DNA from: Nematostella vectensis
Taxonomy: Eukaryota > Cnidaria > Anthozoa > Actiniaria > Edwardsiidae
Assembly: GCF_932526225.1 (NCBI RefSeq)
Contig: NC_064041.1
Coordinates: forward strand, 5,576,046-5,640,045
Reading direction: 5' to 3'
DNA length: 64,000 bases
Shown: one piece after another, positions 23,162 through 36,125 of the stretch
Numbering within the stretch: position 1 is the stretch's first letter
Layout of the letters: each line of letters opens with the position of its first letter
Program-made: the position numbers and the translations under genes
The notes under the pieces: model-generated
What the model saw: only the letters and a program-made list of their open reading frames with translations
What the model was told of the DNA's origin: nothing
Databases searched by the model: none

Positions 23162-25849
23162 TTAGAACACCCTATCATAAGTCCCACTTTGAACAATGCT
23201 TGGTTGCGTGGGCCCTGGCCTGGGAGGGGCTGGCTGCCGTTGACCCCCTCTTCTAGGTGGGGCTAGGTACTCAAACATAGACTGGTTATGCATAGCCAGT
23301 GTACGGGTCAAGTCTGTAGGCATAGGGTCTGTCCAGAAGTAGTCATGATTGAGTGCACTGTCCGCATCAATGCGGGGACCGGGGTCCAGTGATAACATCT
23401 TATCAATCAAGTCAAGAGCATTGTGGTCCTTTACATACATTCGTAGGCGCTCCTTCACCCGCCTTTTCTGACCTGAAGGCAACACCATTTTATCGAACAG
23501 CTCAAGCTTGTCCACCCCTGGCCACACTTCAGGGGTGATGGAACCACACAGGTGGCTTATCAGGGTCAACTGATGCTGCTCAGTGTTCCCCTGCATGATT
23601 GGCGTACGCGTCCAAAGCTCCGCCATGATGCAGCCAGCACCCCAAAGATCAATAGGAGGGCCATAGTTGCGCTCACCTAGTAGAAGCTCGGGTGGCCGAT
23701 ACCATAGCGTTACTACTCGATTTGTATACCTCTGCTTCTGCTCTTTGTTAATGTGAATTGCCCTGGCCAAGCCAAAGTCTGCGAGCTTTAACACACCATT
23801 CTTTGTGATGAGTATATTAGCAGCTTTCATATCCCGATGCAAGATTTTGTTGCTGTGAATGAAGTAAAGTGCATTAAGAAGCATCTGCATGATCTTCTTC
23901 ATCTCTGGGGGAGAGAATTTGACTGCCTGGTTGTTGAGAAGTCCAGCCAGATCATGCTCACAGAACTCAAATACCAGGTAGATGCTAGCCTTGTTACGAT
24001 TGAACGGTTGTGCTAAAAACATGAAAAAATTACAAATTATGTCAATATCAGTGATCCACATAATAATCCAATATTGATTTAATTGAAGCTATGATAATCA
24101 GGTTATCAGAATTTGTTGGTGGGTGTAGATATGTATGTCTCAAATCTTGCAACGTTTTAGAGAGGAATCTCCAATGCACCTTCCCCTAAGCCTAATGTAG
24201 GCTACAATAGTAGCATGCAAATTTGTCTACACATGCTTTGAGCAAAGGGGTGCTGTTGCTACTATAATGGAAGCCTGTTAATTTGTGGGGAGTTATTTGA
24301 GTGGCGAGGTATTTGAGTAGGAATAACTTTGAATCAGTATCTTAAAAACGTAAAGCTAGTTAGACCTGGGAGTTTTGGCTCTCCAAGTTAATGTTATCTG
24401 GGTTTCACATTAGTTTAAAAGAGTGATCAATGTAAACAGAGCATTTCGGCCTTGTTATCATCACTCAATCCTCTAGTTCTTGGAACATTTAATTGTATTT
24501 GACTCTACAGTTTCATTGCTTAGTATTATTTTTTATGTAAAACACAAGGCCCTTGTGGGATGCATTTTACTTGGAACATACAACTCAGGGCTTAACTTTC
24601 AGAGAAGGCAGTAGAGAATGAAAAGTAGGGGGTTGAAGTTTTTTTTATCTTTTAAGTTCAAATAAAACTTAAGTCAACTTAAAAAAAAGTAGCTGGCGCT
24701 CAGTGAAAGATAGCTTGTGCTTCCGCCGGTGTCTATTGAAACCCCTGCTACTTTCAATTGTGATATTGTGTGCTAAATCCTCTGTCATAAGCATATCAAA
24801 ATTTATTGATCAATTCTATTTATTGGTTTGCTATTTTGTGATATAAAGGATTTTCAGTTGCACCTGTCTGTTGTTCACTGGTTTGTAACTCATGAGCAAA
24901 TGTTATTTAAAAGCCTAGTCGTGATTACCTTTGCAATTTTTGTGCAGTTATGGTGCTCAATCTTCTGAGAACCTTTTGAAGCTGATTTGCACTTGGTAAT
25001 GGACACATTCACATAAATGCAAAATTCCAGAGTCAAAGATATACCAGGATTTTGAACTTTTCATTAGACTATTTTTTTTTTCAACATTATGTTGATTTTG
25101 TTCACCCAAATGCTGGGTAAATCAGCCTAAAGAATGAGATTCTAGTCATTGTTGATTTGTTGCTCGAGGTTCTGAGTTTTGGGCCATAACTGGGTGATTT
25201 GTTGCAAAAATGGGAGACAACCTAAACTTGGGGAGTTAGCAATATTCCAGACAAATCTTGTAAATGAACTGCTTTCCTTGGTAGTGCAATGAGAAAATTA
25301 TCATTTGCTGCCATAGAACTGGTGTATTTTGTAGTAGGGAGTCGCAGTGATGCACAATAACATTTTTTTACTTTATTTTGCAAGATTGATCATTCTCTCA
25401 CCTTTAGTTCGGCAGATTTCCAGCAATTTCACCACATTCTCATGGTTAAGAAGCTGGAGTATCTTTATCTCTCGCAGAGCAGTGATAGGGAACTGAATAA
25501 TGGTGAAAAAACGCCAAAATTTCAGTGCAACAAATCAGCCACCCCCACAAAAACTAAACACATTTCCAAACATTAATTATACCCCTTCTTTTTCGTTGTC
25601 CATAAGGACTTTCTTGAGCGCAACTATCTCTTTAGGATTTTTTCTGTTCTTTGCCTTGAACACTTCACTACAGAAACCGAGAACTACGTTAGTTTCGTCG
25701 AGTAATTCGTTACTACACCAAACACACTAAAAACAAAATGGCCGACATTAGAAGCACACAAACCCGAAGGTTCCCTGGCCAATTTTCGCTTGTCTCTCGT
25801 ATTTTGAGACTTCATGACAGTATGGAAAGTCGAGGGTATCCTTGCTCAT
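23162..25849 (-). CDS. CDK9: Cyclin-dependent kinase 9 (P-TEFb catalytic subunit), complete, four exons
   Basis: Nuclear Ser/Thr kinase that, with cyclin T, phosphorylates RNA polymerase II CTD, DSIF and NELF to release paused polymerase. Exons 25849-25764, 25667-25583, 25492-25402 and 24012-23162 join in phase to give 370 residues, almost exactly the human length. Visible motifs: glycine loop KIGQGTFGEVF, ATP lysine in VALKK (K47), PITALRE (the PSTAIRE-equivalent helix), EFCEHDLAGLL, HRD at 146-148, DFG at 166-168, T-loop RYTNRVVTLWYRPPE with activating T184, PPIDLWGAGCIMAE, and MFEYLAPPRR. The proline-rich tail ends RVF, as in vertebrate CDK9. The start MSKDTLDFPYCHEVSKYE was chosen over an upstream in-frame ATG because it aligns with the usual CDK9 N-terminus. 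The first intron is unusually short (96 bp). Confidence 0.97.
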
Positions 25850-26319
25850 TTGAATCAAGGTATTTTTCGGGGTAGAAATGGTGATTTTTGGCAGAAAAGT
25901 CGACCACGCTGTGAAACCACGTTGTCTTCCCTTCGCCGGTAAAATGAAGGTCACGGCCACAGAAAACCCCGGATGCAGTTAACCATTAAACCGTGCACGA
26001 AATACACAGGTATTCCAACACTTACACAAGCAAAATAATCAAAATAAATTATAAATTTCTTTATGATGCAAACTAAATGCATAACTGGGGGTTCAAGGGC
26101 CGAATTTGGGAGAAAAATTAATAGATGAATAAAAAGAAAGTGGAAAGTATAAAATTCGACAATGCTAGGTCCTAGGCTCTCACGGTATGATTTCGCAAAG
26201 TTCATCATTGTTCATTCTTCGGTTTGTGAAATCGCGTGTTTACATTTGCGTCGAATACCAATTCCTCTCTGTTTAAAAAGTCATCTAGTCCACTGTCTTA
26301 CTAGATATCAAACGCAGCA
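25850..26319. promoter_or_regulatory. Bidirectional promoter region between CDK9 and AGPAT
   Basis: The two start codons face away from each other across 470 bp. No TATA box or named operator is clear. The head-to-head layout is seen directly; shared regulation is inferred. Confidence 0.45.
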
Positions 26320-29300
26320 ATGTTTCTAGAGTGTAGTCTATCTGCTTTGCTACTTGGTGTAGTTGGTTTTCATATTTTATACCGAATATCTCGATGGTTC
26401 CAATTCTATGTGGACTATTTCTCGTACAACATCGCGATGGTTTTGCTTGGTTGTTTAGCTGTTCTCGTGGCTTTGCTAAGACCTGGAAATGTCAACAACT
26501 TCTACCGGACATCGCGTCTTTTATACTGGATATCCTCTAAGTATTTTAGAGTCAGAGTGGAAGCTAAGGGATTGGAGAATCTCCCTGAAAACAAGAACTG
26601 TATTATCGTATCTAACCATCAAAGCTCGTTGGATATGTTTCCGATCTTACGGATCTGCCCTCCTTATACAACATTTATTGCCAAAAGAGAGTTACTCTTC
26701 GCTCCTTTTTTTGGCGTTGCTGCTTGGCTTACAGGAACGGTGTTTATTAAGAGAGGAGACTCGAGGAGTGCACGTGGGGCATTGGATGGCGCGGTGCAGC
26801 GGATCACGTCTGAAAGGGTAAAATCTTGTCCATAGTAGAACTTAACAAATCGGGGGGGAGGGTCTGTGAGTTATCCAAAACAACAGGGAAAGGGCTATGA
26901 AGCTATCAAAACCTGACCAACTAATTGCCTTTAGAATGGTTAGGGGATCTGAACAAATTTTTTAAAAAGTGATGCACACATGCATTTCCACCTTGACATT
27001 TTGTGAAGTAAACCAATTAAAAATTGATTGACAAGAATTTCACTAATCAATCAACAAGGCAAAGAAATGCTGGCGTAAAAAATGGAGCCCAACAGATCCC
27101 TTCAAATTACAGTACGATGCTCATCTCAATCTAACTGTGTTTCTGGCATTCTAATTGGCTAAAGTTTTAAGTCTTTATATTGGTGCCCATGCAAGGGCAA
27201 GAGTTACAGAGTTTGTTAGGCTAAAATCTTAACCACAAATCCCCTGTATTTTTGCTGAACTGTGCCTTGATTTGGAACACACTATCTGGGTTAACTTAGA
27301 AAACCTGGTCAAGCTATGTTGCATGATCTCAGATACTACCCTGAGGCACACTAACAGTCCCCAACGCGTTACCTGATACCTGCCCAACTACTGTAACAAA
27401 AATAACAGTGCATGTAGATAACTCAGAAGCCATATTGTCAGGGGCGTACGCAGGATTTTAACAAGTTGCAGTCAAAGCATTCAGAAGCTGAATAAAGGCC
27501 TGACCCCTTATCCCGCATCCCCATGAAGAATTCATAACTCCTGCTTTTGGGTTTGAAATTGGCATCAATGCATCAGACTTTTCAGAATATTACACGATCC
27601 TCTGTCATCCTCGATCTGAAATAGGACTTCATTTGTTGCGTGGCACTGAACGACATATCAATGTTTTCAAATCATCTGTAGACTAACATGATTAAAAAAA
27701 TTATAGTTTGTATCCTCATAAAACTACGTACATAAAAATGAATGAGTAAGCATTTGATTTTTTCCCCTCTTAATGCAAATAAGATCGCCAAATTCTTTTG
27801 CAGTCCAGTGACTGCAGGCCTATAGGCTGCATACGCCCCTGATTGTTCTTCAATATGAATGCATGTACACCCATTGACACCTCTGCTGTTCAACACACTT
27901 ACTATACAATACCCCATTTTACAACATTCCTACTGTACAACACCACTACTGTACAACACCCTATTGTACAACACCCTACTGTACAACACCCCCACTGTAC
28001 AACACCCCCAATGTACAACACCCCTACTGTACAACACCCTATTGTACAACACCCCCACTGTACAACACCCCCACTGTACAACACCCCCAATGTACAACAC
28101 CCCTACTGTATAACACCCCTACTGTACAACACCCCTACTGTACAATGCCCCTACTGTACAACGCCCCTACTGTACAACCCCCCCCCCCTGTACAACACCG
28201 CTACTGTACAACACCCTACTGTACAACACCCTACTGTACAACACCCTACTGTACAACACCCCCACTGTACAACACCCCCACTGTACAACACCCCCACTGT
28301 ACAACACCCCCACTGTACAACACCCCTACTGTACAACACCCTACTGTACAACACCCCCACTGTACAACACCCCCACTGTACAACACCCCTACTGTACAAC
28401 ACCCCTACTGTACAACACCCCTACTGTACAACACCCCTACTGTACAACACCCCCACTGTACAACACCAGTACTGTACAACACCCCGACTATACAACACCC
28501 CCACTGTACAACACCCCCACTGTACAACACCCCTACTGTACAACACCCCGACTATACAACACCCCCACTGTACAACACCCCTACTGTACAACACTCCCAC
28601 TGTACAACACCCCTACTGTACAACACCCCCACTGTACAACACCCCCACTGTACAACACCCCCACTGTACAACACCCCCACTGTACAACATCCCGACTATA
28701 CAACAACCCCTACTGACAACACCCCTACTGTATAACACCCCTACTGTACAACACCCCTACTGTACAACACCCCTACTGTACAACACCCCTACAGTACAAC
28801 ACCCGTTCTTTAACAATAATGTACAAAGTCATGAGAGAGTGAGCATGTTTTACTCTTGCCTTCTTATTGTGTGACAATCAACCTTCACAATCTGCTGAAT
28901 TATAGATGAACTTGTGGGTTTTCCCGGAAGGAACAAGAAGCCAAACAGGAACTATAAAACCATTTAAGAAAGGAGCATTTCACGTGGCTCAACAGTCCAA
29001 GGTAAAACTGAAAGTTGCCTATAACAAGATGTCTAAAATCTCATGATAATATTGAATGTAAAATTACCATCACGGTAATGAATATAATATAATAACTGGT
29101 AGTTGTCTTTTACAGATTTGTATTTTTGGTATTTAAACTTATATTTGGTGAATTTGATCAATATTTTGCCTGTTTGTTTGCTTTTGCAGGTTCCTATTGT
29201 CCCTGTTGTTTTATCTAACTATATACCTGTATTCAACAAGAAAAACAAGACATTTACTCCTGGTAGGTCTTTGTTTTAGGTTTTGTGGCTGGTGGTGTGG

Positions 29301-30202
29301 TTACAACGGATATAACATCAGATAGTAGTGGTGATAGTAATAGTTATTTTAAGATGGAAGATGTATTTTAATATATAATACCAAAGGTCACATGAAGTGT
29401 GTTGTATCTGATTTTCAACTCTCCACCAAATCAAGATGTGAAGCTCCACGGTCTAGCAGTGACATGGACATTTGGAGTATAAACTTGCCTTCCTCTGTTC
29501 GCTATTGTAGAAATGACATTTTTAGTTTTTTTTTCCTGTATCTGAGTATAAAGTTTTGGCATTTCTATTAGAGCTGGTTTGTCACCAAGCTCTAAAAGGG
29601 TTTTTTTTTTGGTTATCCTAGTCATTTGGTATGGTAATGAGGAGGACAATGTTGATGGTGATAATGACACCGGTACAGGATGGGAGAGGGATGGAACTAT
29701 CCCTGAATCGATTTTTAAAGCAATCTTCTAAAAAAACCCTGCAAGAAATGATTTTTCGATCATCAATTTTAGCTTTTTGTTAATGAAGGGGACATAGCAG
29801 CTGGTCAAATGGCATCCTTGGAATGTAATTTGCATAGACAGTGTAGCCCCACACCACCCTAGACCTCTCTTGTCCTTCTCCATTCCTCTTCCAGATTGAT
29901 AGGTCACAAACGTCGACAGTCTGCATGTACTCCCCAAAGCTCTACAAGCTATGTTTCACATAATAGCTTACCATTTAGAAGTTAGAAGGGAAACTGTGAG
30001 AAAGACAGACGAATACATATACATCCCAACTAAGTTTATTTCATGATCAGAGCGTGGAGATATAACTCATAAATGTTTATTTGCGTTAATTCCTATTAGA
30101 AATCCTTCACTGGGAAGCCTGTGATGACGGTGGTGTGATGATGATGATGATGATGATGATGGTGGTGATGATGATGATGATCATGATGATGATGATGATG
30201 AT

Positions 30203-30254
<52 letters not shown>

Positions 30255-30592
30255 GAGAAACAAAATGAAGATGGTGGTTATAATGTGATGATTATGCCGT
30301 TGATGGTGGTGTGATGATGATTATTATAATAGCAAAAACTAAATTAAGTAGATGATGATGATAATGAGTATCCATGAGTAGTTTAACTTCAGTACTCAAG
30401 GATGGAATGATGCTTGTTTCACCAACAGGTATCATCAAAGTAACAATTCTTCCTGAAGTTCCGACTGACGGCCTAACACCCTCTGATGTCACCTCATTAA
30501 CAGAGAGAGTATGGCATGACATGTTGAAGGTTTTCCACGAAGGGCAGCCAATCCCTAATAACATGGACCAAGATAAACCAAAAGAACAATGA
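26320..30592 (+). CDS. 1-acylglycerol-3-phosphate O-acyltransferase (LPAAT, AGPAT1/2 type), complete, four exons
   Basis: Membrane enzyme of the ER that acylates lysophosphatidic acid to phosphatidic acid. Exons 26320-26817, 28906-29001, 29190-29262 and 30429-30592 are phase-consistent and give 276 residues, the usual AGPAT1/2 length. Two hydrophobic segments lie at about 5-25 and 38-62. Motif I, NHQSSLD (N99-D105), carries the catalytic His-Asp pair. IAKREL and VFIKRGDSRSARGALD follow. Motif III, FPEGTRS (172-178), is at the start of exon 2, and motif IV lies in exon 3 (VPIVPVVLSNY). The C-terminus VTILPEVPTDGLTPSDV matches AGPAT1/2. It starts 470 bp from CDK9 on the opposite strand. Intron 1 contains a MITE and a 16-bp minisatellite. 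AGPAT1 and AGPAT2 cannot be separated here. Confidence 0.95.
27439..27841. mobile_element. CAGGGGCGTACGCAG MITE with 5-bp target duplication ATTGT
   Basis: Left end CAGGGGCGTACGCAGGATTT, right end CTGCATACGCCCCTG, and ATTGT on both sides (27434-27438 and 27842-27846). It is 403 bp with no evident gene. It lies in AGPAT intron 1, about 65 bp before the minisatellite. Confidence 0.8.
27905..28800 (+). repeat. 16-bp minisatellite in AGPAT intron 1
   Basis: More than 50 copies of TGTACAACACCCCTAC-type units, with 15-bp variants that lack one C. C/T alternation (CCCCCAC, CCCCTAC, CCCTAC) marks subtypes that occur in blocks. The 343-residue frame across it is an artefact. Confidence 0.95.
30137..30255 (+). 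repeat. (GAT)n microsatellite, interrupted, in AGPAT intron 3
   Basis: Mostly GAT/ATG triplets with GGTG and ATATG interruptions. It lies 175-290 bp before the last AGPAT exon. Confidence 0.95.
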
Positions 30593-32397
30593 TAAATGGT
30601 GTGTGTAGTTATGACCTATTGGGTATATAGTATAAGATGACAGGGGTGGGCCAAGTTGGCCTAGGCCCCCTTTTTTCATTCCATTTGCCTTAAAAATAAC
30701 AAAAAATATAAGGAAATATGTGGAAGAACAATGCATCCCTTTTTTCAACCCTCCCTCCCCCCCCCCCCCCCCACCCTTTTAAACTTCTGGATCGGCCCTT
30801 GAATGACTGTATTCAAGTAGCGATTCAAATACACAATTGCAGGGCTTATTGTTGTTTGGTGAATCAAGGACAGATTTATTGGTGACTGCTATTCTTAGTG
30901 ACCTTTCAAGTTTATGATTACAAAGTGATCCTGCTCACCCTTTAACGCATATTGGAAATATATATTTCTAAAATTTTTAAAACAGATGATTGTCAAACAA
31001 ACATCTTTCTTTAGACACAAACTTTGACCAGTCAGATTGCCATTTTTTCATGTGTTTAGCATGGGCAACACATTTCTTCTTTATCTAAGCATCTTGATTT
31101 TAATATACCCAGTCCCCATCAAAGCAACAAAAAAAATACTTGTAAATAGTTTGTCAAGTTCTAAGGTCGTTTTAAAGATCTAAATGACATTAATATTTTT
31201 AGTGAAAGTGGTTATTGCTAAATTGAACATTAAGATGGTTTGTAAACAACAATAACATCAAGGTTGCAGTAACCATTATAAGAATACTGTACTGATTTTA
31301 TCCTGGCCAAGCTCGATCAAACATATATTTTATTATTGTTTAATAATCCAGTACCACCATATCGGGTGTATGATGTCATGTTATTGTAAACGGATTCCTA
31401 GAGATGCATTCAACAAACAAAGTTTATGCCACTAGTGTTATGTACTTTCAGGCCCAAGGGGTTCCTATTAGCTAGTACTCACCCCCAAAACTCAGATTAT
31501 ATAGAACAATGCTTGTATATCAGAGAAAGATGTCTGTTTTTTTTCTCTTAAAAGCATAAGCATGGACATTGCTTTATCCTATGTAATATTGAAAATATTC
31601 AAATATAGAAGTCCTGTTCCCGTTTACCGATTATTGAGAGTTCGCCTCATAACCGTCTCGGTTTCAATCTCACCCATCTCCCTTGCTTCCTTTTTGCTTT
31701 CATATTTTTATGGTATAGCACCTTTAATCATTGCTCCAACCTATCACTGGTGTTCTTTCCGGGTTTCCTGTGCTCTCTAGGTTTCTGGAACCCTCTCAAA
31801 CAAACTCCTAGTTATTTTCTAAACTCTAGGCTGGTTCTCCCCAGTCCCTCTTGTCCTTGCTAACCACAGGAATAAAAAGAAAACGCACATCTTAGGCTGC
31901 ATTATATCTAATTATCAAAATGATTGACTGGAGGTACGACGGAAACCTCAACCGTTAAGAGACAATAGAATCTATTAGAATCCGCACTATTTAACAGGCC
32001 ATCCGCTCTAATTCATCAGTCACATCTTCGAAGAAACTTCCAATAGACACACTGCTTTTGCATGAAATATTTTCCGCGTTTTTCGGTAATAATAATAGGA
32101 GATTGTTACGTAATCGACCAAAAGTAAGCTGGTAAAATTGCGGCTTTTTAATCATCACGCCATCAATACCATCAGCATTATAATTGATAATTCTTCATTA
32201 TTGAATGTCAAAACAAAAAAGTGTTTCCAGAAAAGGAAATATTCTGAGCTGGGTACCTGTGCTCTTACTTAGATAATCCAAGAAATGACTTCCACCAATC
32301 CCCTCTTTTATCTCAGGGGGTCCAAGGGGTCCGGACCCAACGCTGCCTGTACGTGGGTGAACACTAGAATGGCTAGTCTAATAAGTTTTAATTATAA

Positions 32398-32865
32398 CCT
32401 TATTACACTGAATTTTCGCGTCACTTTAATTTCGCGATTCTAAAAAATTCGCGAAAATAAAGTGACGCGAAAATTAAGTCTCGCGAAAATTAGGATGCAC
32501 GAAAATTAGTTGCGTAAACAAGAAGCCTTTGGGAATATTGCCCGTTTATTAAGCTTTATGGAAACACCTTGTCTATTTAGTCATCTAATGTACATATAGT
32601 ACGGTAGGTTGAGTTGGACTTGTATTTATAGATTTTTATGAAACTTAATTTAGCCACGCATCTTTTTGTTACAAATTGTTTCAGTTTTGGTGATTACAGC
32701 ACGTTTTAATTCCACTTGCTTTGCTTGATTATATTTTCCCAAAACCGCGAAATCGAGAAAATAAAATGATCTGGTTGTTACGAAAATGGCAAATCGCGAA
32801 AATAAAGTGTCGCGAAATCTCAAAATCGCGAAATTTTGACGTCGCGAAAATTAAGTGTAATAAGG
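32398..32865. mobile_element. MITE with CCTTATTACAC ends and many TTCGCG subterminal repeats
   Basis: Ends CCTTATTACAC and GTGTAATAAGG are perfect inverse copies. The inverted repeats extend inward as TGAATTTTCGCGTC / GTCGCGAAAATTAA. TCGCGAAA or its inverse TTTCGCGA appears many times near both ends but not in the middle (32520-32740), as expected for clustered transposase-binding sites. Confidence 0.75.
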
Positions 32866-33084
32866 TAGAAGCCAAAGTTTGGATCTAGACGGGATCTAGT
32901 GATCTATTTATACCGGAGCTCAGGAATGGCTTAGAGTGTGAGAATTTCGCTTTGTGATTTTCAAACCACTCCGAGGCCAGAGAATGATTGTCTAACCACA
33001 ACCTACATTTTCTCTGGCCAAGCCCTTGCATATCTTCCAACCTTTTATCACCGCCTAGTAATCACCATTCCTTTCCCCTTATGT

Positions 33085-33624
33085 GTAGTTCCAGAAAATA
33101 TCCATAGCCCCCCCCCCCAATGGAGGGGGTCAGAGGTATGACCCCCACTCCTTCGAAATTTCCAACCCCATGCATATCAATCAATGGCTATCGTGTTTTT
33201 AAATGGTCTAAAAGAGCCTGGGGCGAGCGCGTGGGAAACCTGTGATATTCTTAAACGTTAGGGACTAGGCTCCATATCCAAGATGGCTGCCAGCAAAATC
33301 GTAGTAAGCACGAATCCCTGCAAGTTTACGTGGAAATTCTCGACTTACAAAGCTCCAGAGCGATAAAAAAGCGATGATTGAAGCGGACTCCCAAATAAGG
33401 TTATGTAATACCTAATAAGGAAATGACCGAGCGAGCTAGAAAAACGACAGTTTTTAAAACAAGATTGACTGATATGGAAAAAAATTTAAATACAGTAACT
33501 GTTAAGGAAAAAGGGCATTTGACTCCCCCTCCCCTCTGGAAATTTTTGGGCGTTTGACCCCCCTCCCCACCCCCGGAATTTCCAATCCCCTCCATGGGGG
33601 CTTATGGATATTTTCTGGAACTAC
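33085..33624. mobile_element. Foldback element with GTAGTTCCAGAAAATATCC ends
   Basis: The left arm GTAGTTCCAGAAAATATCC is matched by an exact inverse at the right end (33604-33624), with paired C-rich/G-rich arms further in. CCATTCCTTT occurs at 33065-33074 and 33625-33634. The right copy abuts the element, while the left is 10 bp away, so the duplication is suggestive only. Confidence 0.65.
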
Positions 33625-35404
33625 CCATTCCTTTACTGACAGTGTCCCCTTATTGGTGTAGATACCTAAGCAAGAAACTATAAAGATAACCCGGCTTCAA
33701 TTCTATAATTCCTAACTTTTTTTAGCATACGAATGATTTTGTGAACTCAGAATTCTATGTCGCCTCACTCTAGAATTTTCTCATCCCGAGTTATCAAAAC
33801 AAAGCAAGAAAGGATCCATTTAAGTTCAAAGTAGTTTTTTACAATTATTTCAAGCAGAGTATCCCCTGCAGCACTATGAAGTTAGTAAAAAGGGGTTAAA
33901 AATGTGTTTGTACTAAGTTTTTTAATAGTCTGCAAACTCTTATCAATAATTTTCGACTGTTATACAGCTTTCTGATTCGATCATTCAAAGTACCCGACTG
34001 ATGTTTAGATCTTTTTGATTGGTCAGCGTCTTGCGGAGTGATGACGCGTTTCAAAACCATTAAAGTGCTGGCCAATGAAAGTGTTTCAAAGATTTTGAAT
34101 GATGGAAGACAGAATTAGCTGTTGGAAATCGTCGGATGGGGTTCGCGTAATATTAAAACCGCAGTAAGAAAGGTGGTGTGGACTAACCACGTTGTACGAG
34201 AGTGAAAACACTTAATGGTATACTATAGAGGCATAAATGCCTGGAGGCTTCGAGAGTAATTATTTTGTTGTATCGCCAATATACCGACAGACACTCTAAC
34301 TTACACACAACACACAATCATACATTCACCACTTTCAATAAAATCGAGAGAATAAAGTGTTTAGAAAGCTTTATGCCGTTCACGCGTTCTTTTTAGCTCA
34401 CCAGACTCATTAAATTTTTAAACCGTCAAGTAATTCGCTCTAACTGTCGGACCAAGGAAAGTGCCGTTTTCACGAAGTACGAATAAGTATAGCTTTTCAG
34501 CTTTCCGATTCAATCTCGCCCCTATTTACAAAACATATATAACATGATGTTTAAACAGGCTTGACTGTGTTTTAAAACGCTTGTAGTAAATAGTAGATTA
34601 TTGGCGCCAAACTCGTGCTGCGCTTTCTGTTAAATGCGCCCCCGTGGCGACGCTTCTGGAAGAAAGCCCTTCAGGGCTCGGTGCCGCCAATATCTAGGCT
34701 CCCCGCTAAACCCTACTTAGAAGCTTTCTAACGATTGCACTTTCGTAAAGAAACTTTAGATGTTACTACTCATAGCTTTAATCCAAACAACTTAAAGCGT
34801 CGCGGACTACCATACCTTGATATTATACCTTTAATTTTAATTCATTTTTTTGGCGATAAACATAGAGTTGAAGAAACACATCTTTTATCTTACAAAGATA
34901 GATTGTAGATATGAAAGGGAAAAATAAGATAGACACTTTTATTGATTAAAATGTATTCGATACTAAAAAAGCCTCCTCCGCTTCAACAATACAGTACGTG
35001 GTCCGTAAACCTGTAAAGAATCTGTCAATTATCTCAGGGATTTTTCAAGAAACACGAAGGGTTAATATAGGACCCCATGGTGTGGGGCAGTTTTCTGACC
35101 TCTATCCTGTGGGCGTAGTTACCACTCACCAATTTACCCCACGTTCTACTCTATAAAAGAGATCTTTTGCGTTCTTTAATGATGATTCGGGTGATAAAAA
35201 TATCACACCTTGTGTTGTCTACATCTTAAGCTACAGCGATTACTTTGAAGTCTGATACTTAAATAACAATATTTGTTTGGGAAAATCGTTGTTACTTGTT
35301 TGCTTTAATCTACGGAGACGGATGTTTTGCTCGGTTTTATTTGGGAGCGTTTAATGGCGGCCTATCAATTAATGTCGGTCTAGCCGTACGCACACAGCGC
35401 ACAC

Positions 35405-36125
35405 AGCGCACCCTGCCCCTCGTGTCCCTCTATGTGTCCCTTGTCCCTCGTGTTACATGTCCCTTGTCCCTCGTGTTTCCATGTCCCTTGTTCCTGGGGT
35501 TACCATGCCCCTTGCCCCTCGTGTTACGATGTCCCTTGTCCCTCGTGTTACGATGTCCCTTGCCCCTCGTGTTACGATGTCCCTTGCCCCACGTGTTACC
35601 ATGTCCCTTGCCCCTCGTGTTACGATGTCCCTTGCCCCTCGTGTTACAATGTCCCTTGCCCCTCGTGTTACGATGTCCCTTGCCCCTCGCGTTACAATGT
35701 CCCTTGTCCCTCGCGTTACAATGTCCCTTTCCCCTCGTGTTACGATGTCCCTTGCCCTTCGCGTTACAATGTCCCTTGCCCCTCGTGTTACGATGTCCCT
35801 TGCCCCTCGTGTTACCATGTCCCTTGTCCCTCGTATTACGATGTCCCTTGTCCCTCGTGTTACCATGTCCCTTGTTCCTCGTGTTACGATGTTCCTAGTC
35901 CCTCGTGTTACCATGTCCCTTGCCCCTCGTGTTACCATGTCCCTTGTCCCTTGTGTTACGATGTCCCTTGCCCCTCGTGTTACGATGTCCCTTGCCCCTC
36001 GTGTTACCATGTCCCTTGTCCCTCGTGTTACGATGTCCCTTGCCCCTCGTGTTACCATGTCCCTTGTCTCTTGTGTTACGATGTCCCTTGCCCCTCGTGT
36101 TACGATGTCCCTTGCCCCATGTCCC
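35405..36125 (+). repeat. 24-bp minisatellite
   Basis: About 28 copies of a CGTGTTACGATGTCCCTTGCCCCT-like unit, with GTTACC/GTTACA/GTTACG and GTCCC/GCCCC variants. Because 24 is a multiple of three and the unit has no stop in several frames, long open frames appear on both strands. I see no flanking gene structure that would make it coding. Confidence 0.93.

Noticed and set aside
27843-28874. 343-residue frame of HCTTPPLYNTPTVQ repeats
   Set aside because: The frame is produced by a 16-bp intronic minisatellite; it lies between two AGPAT exons and cycles through frames.
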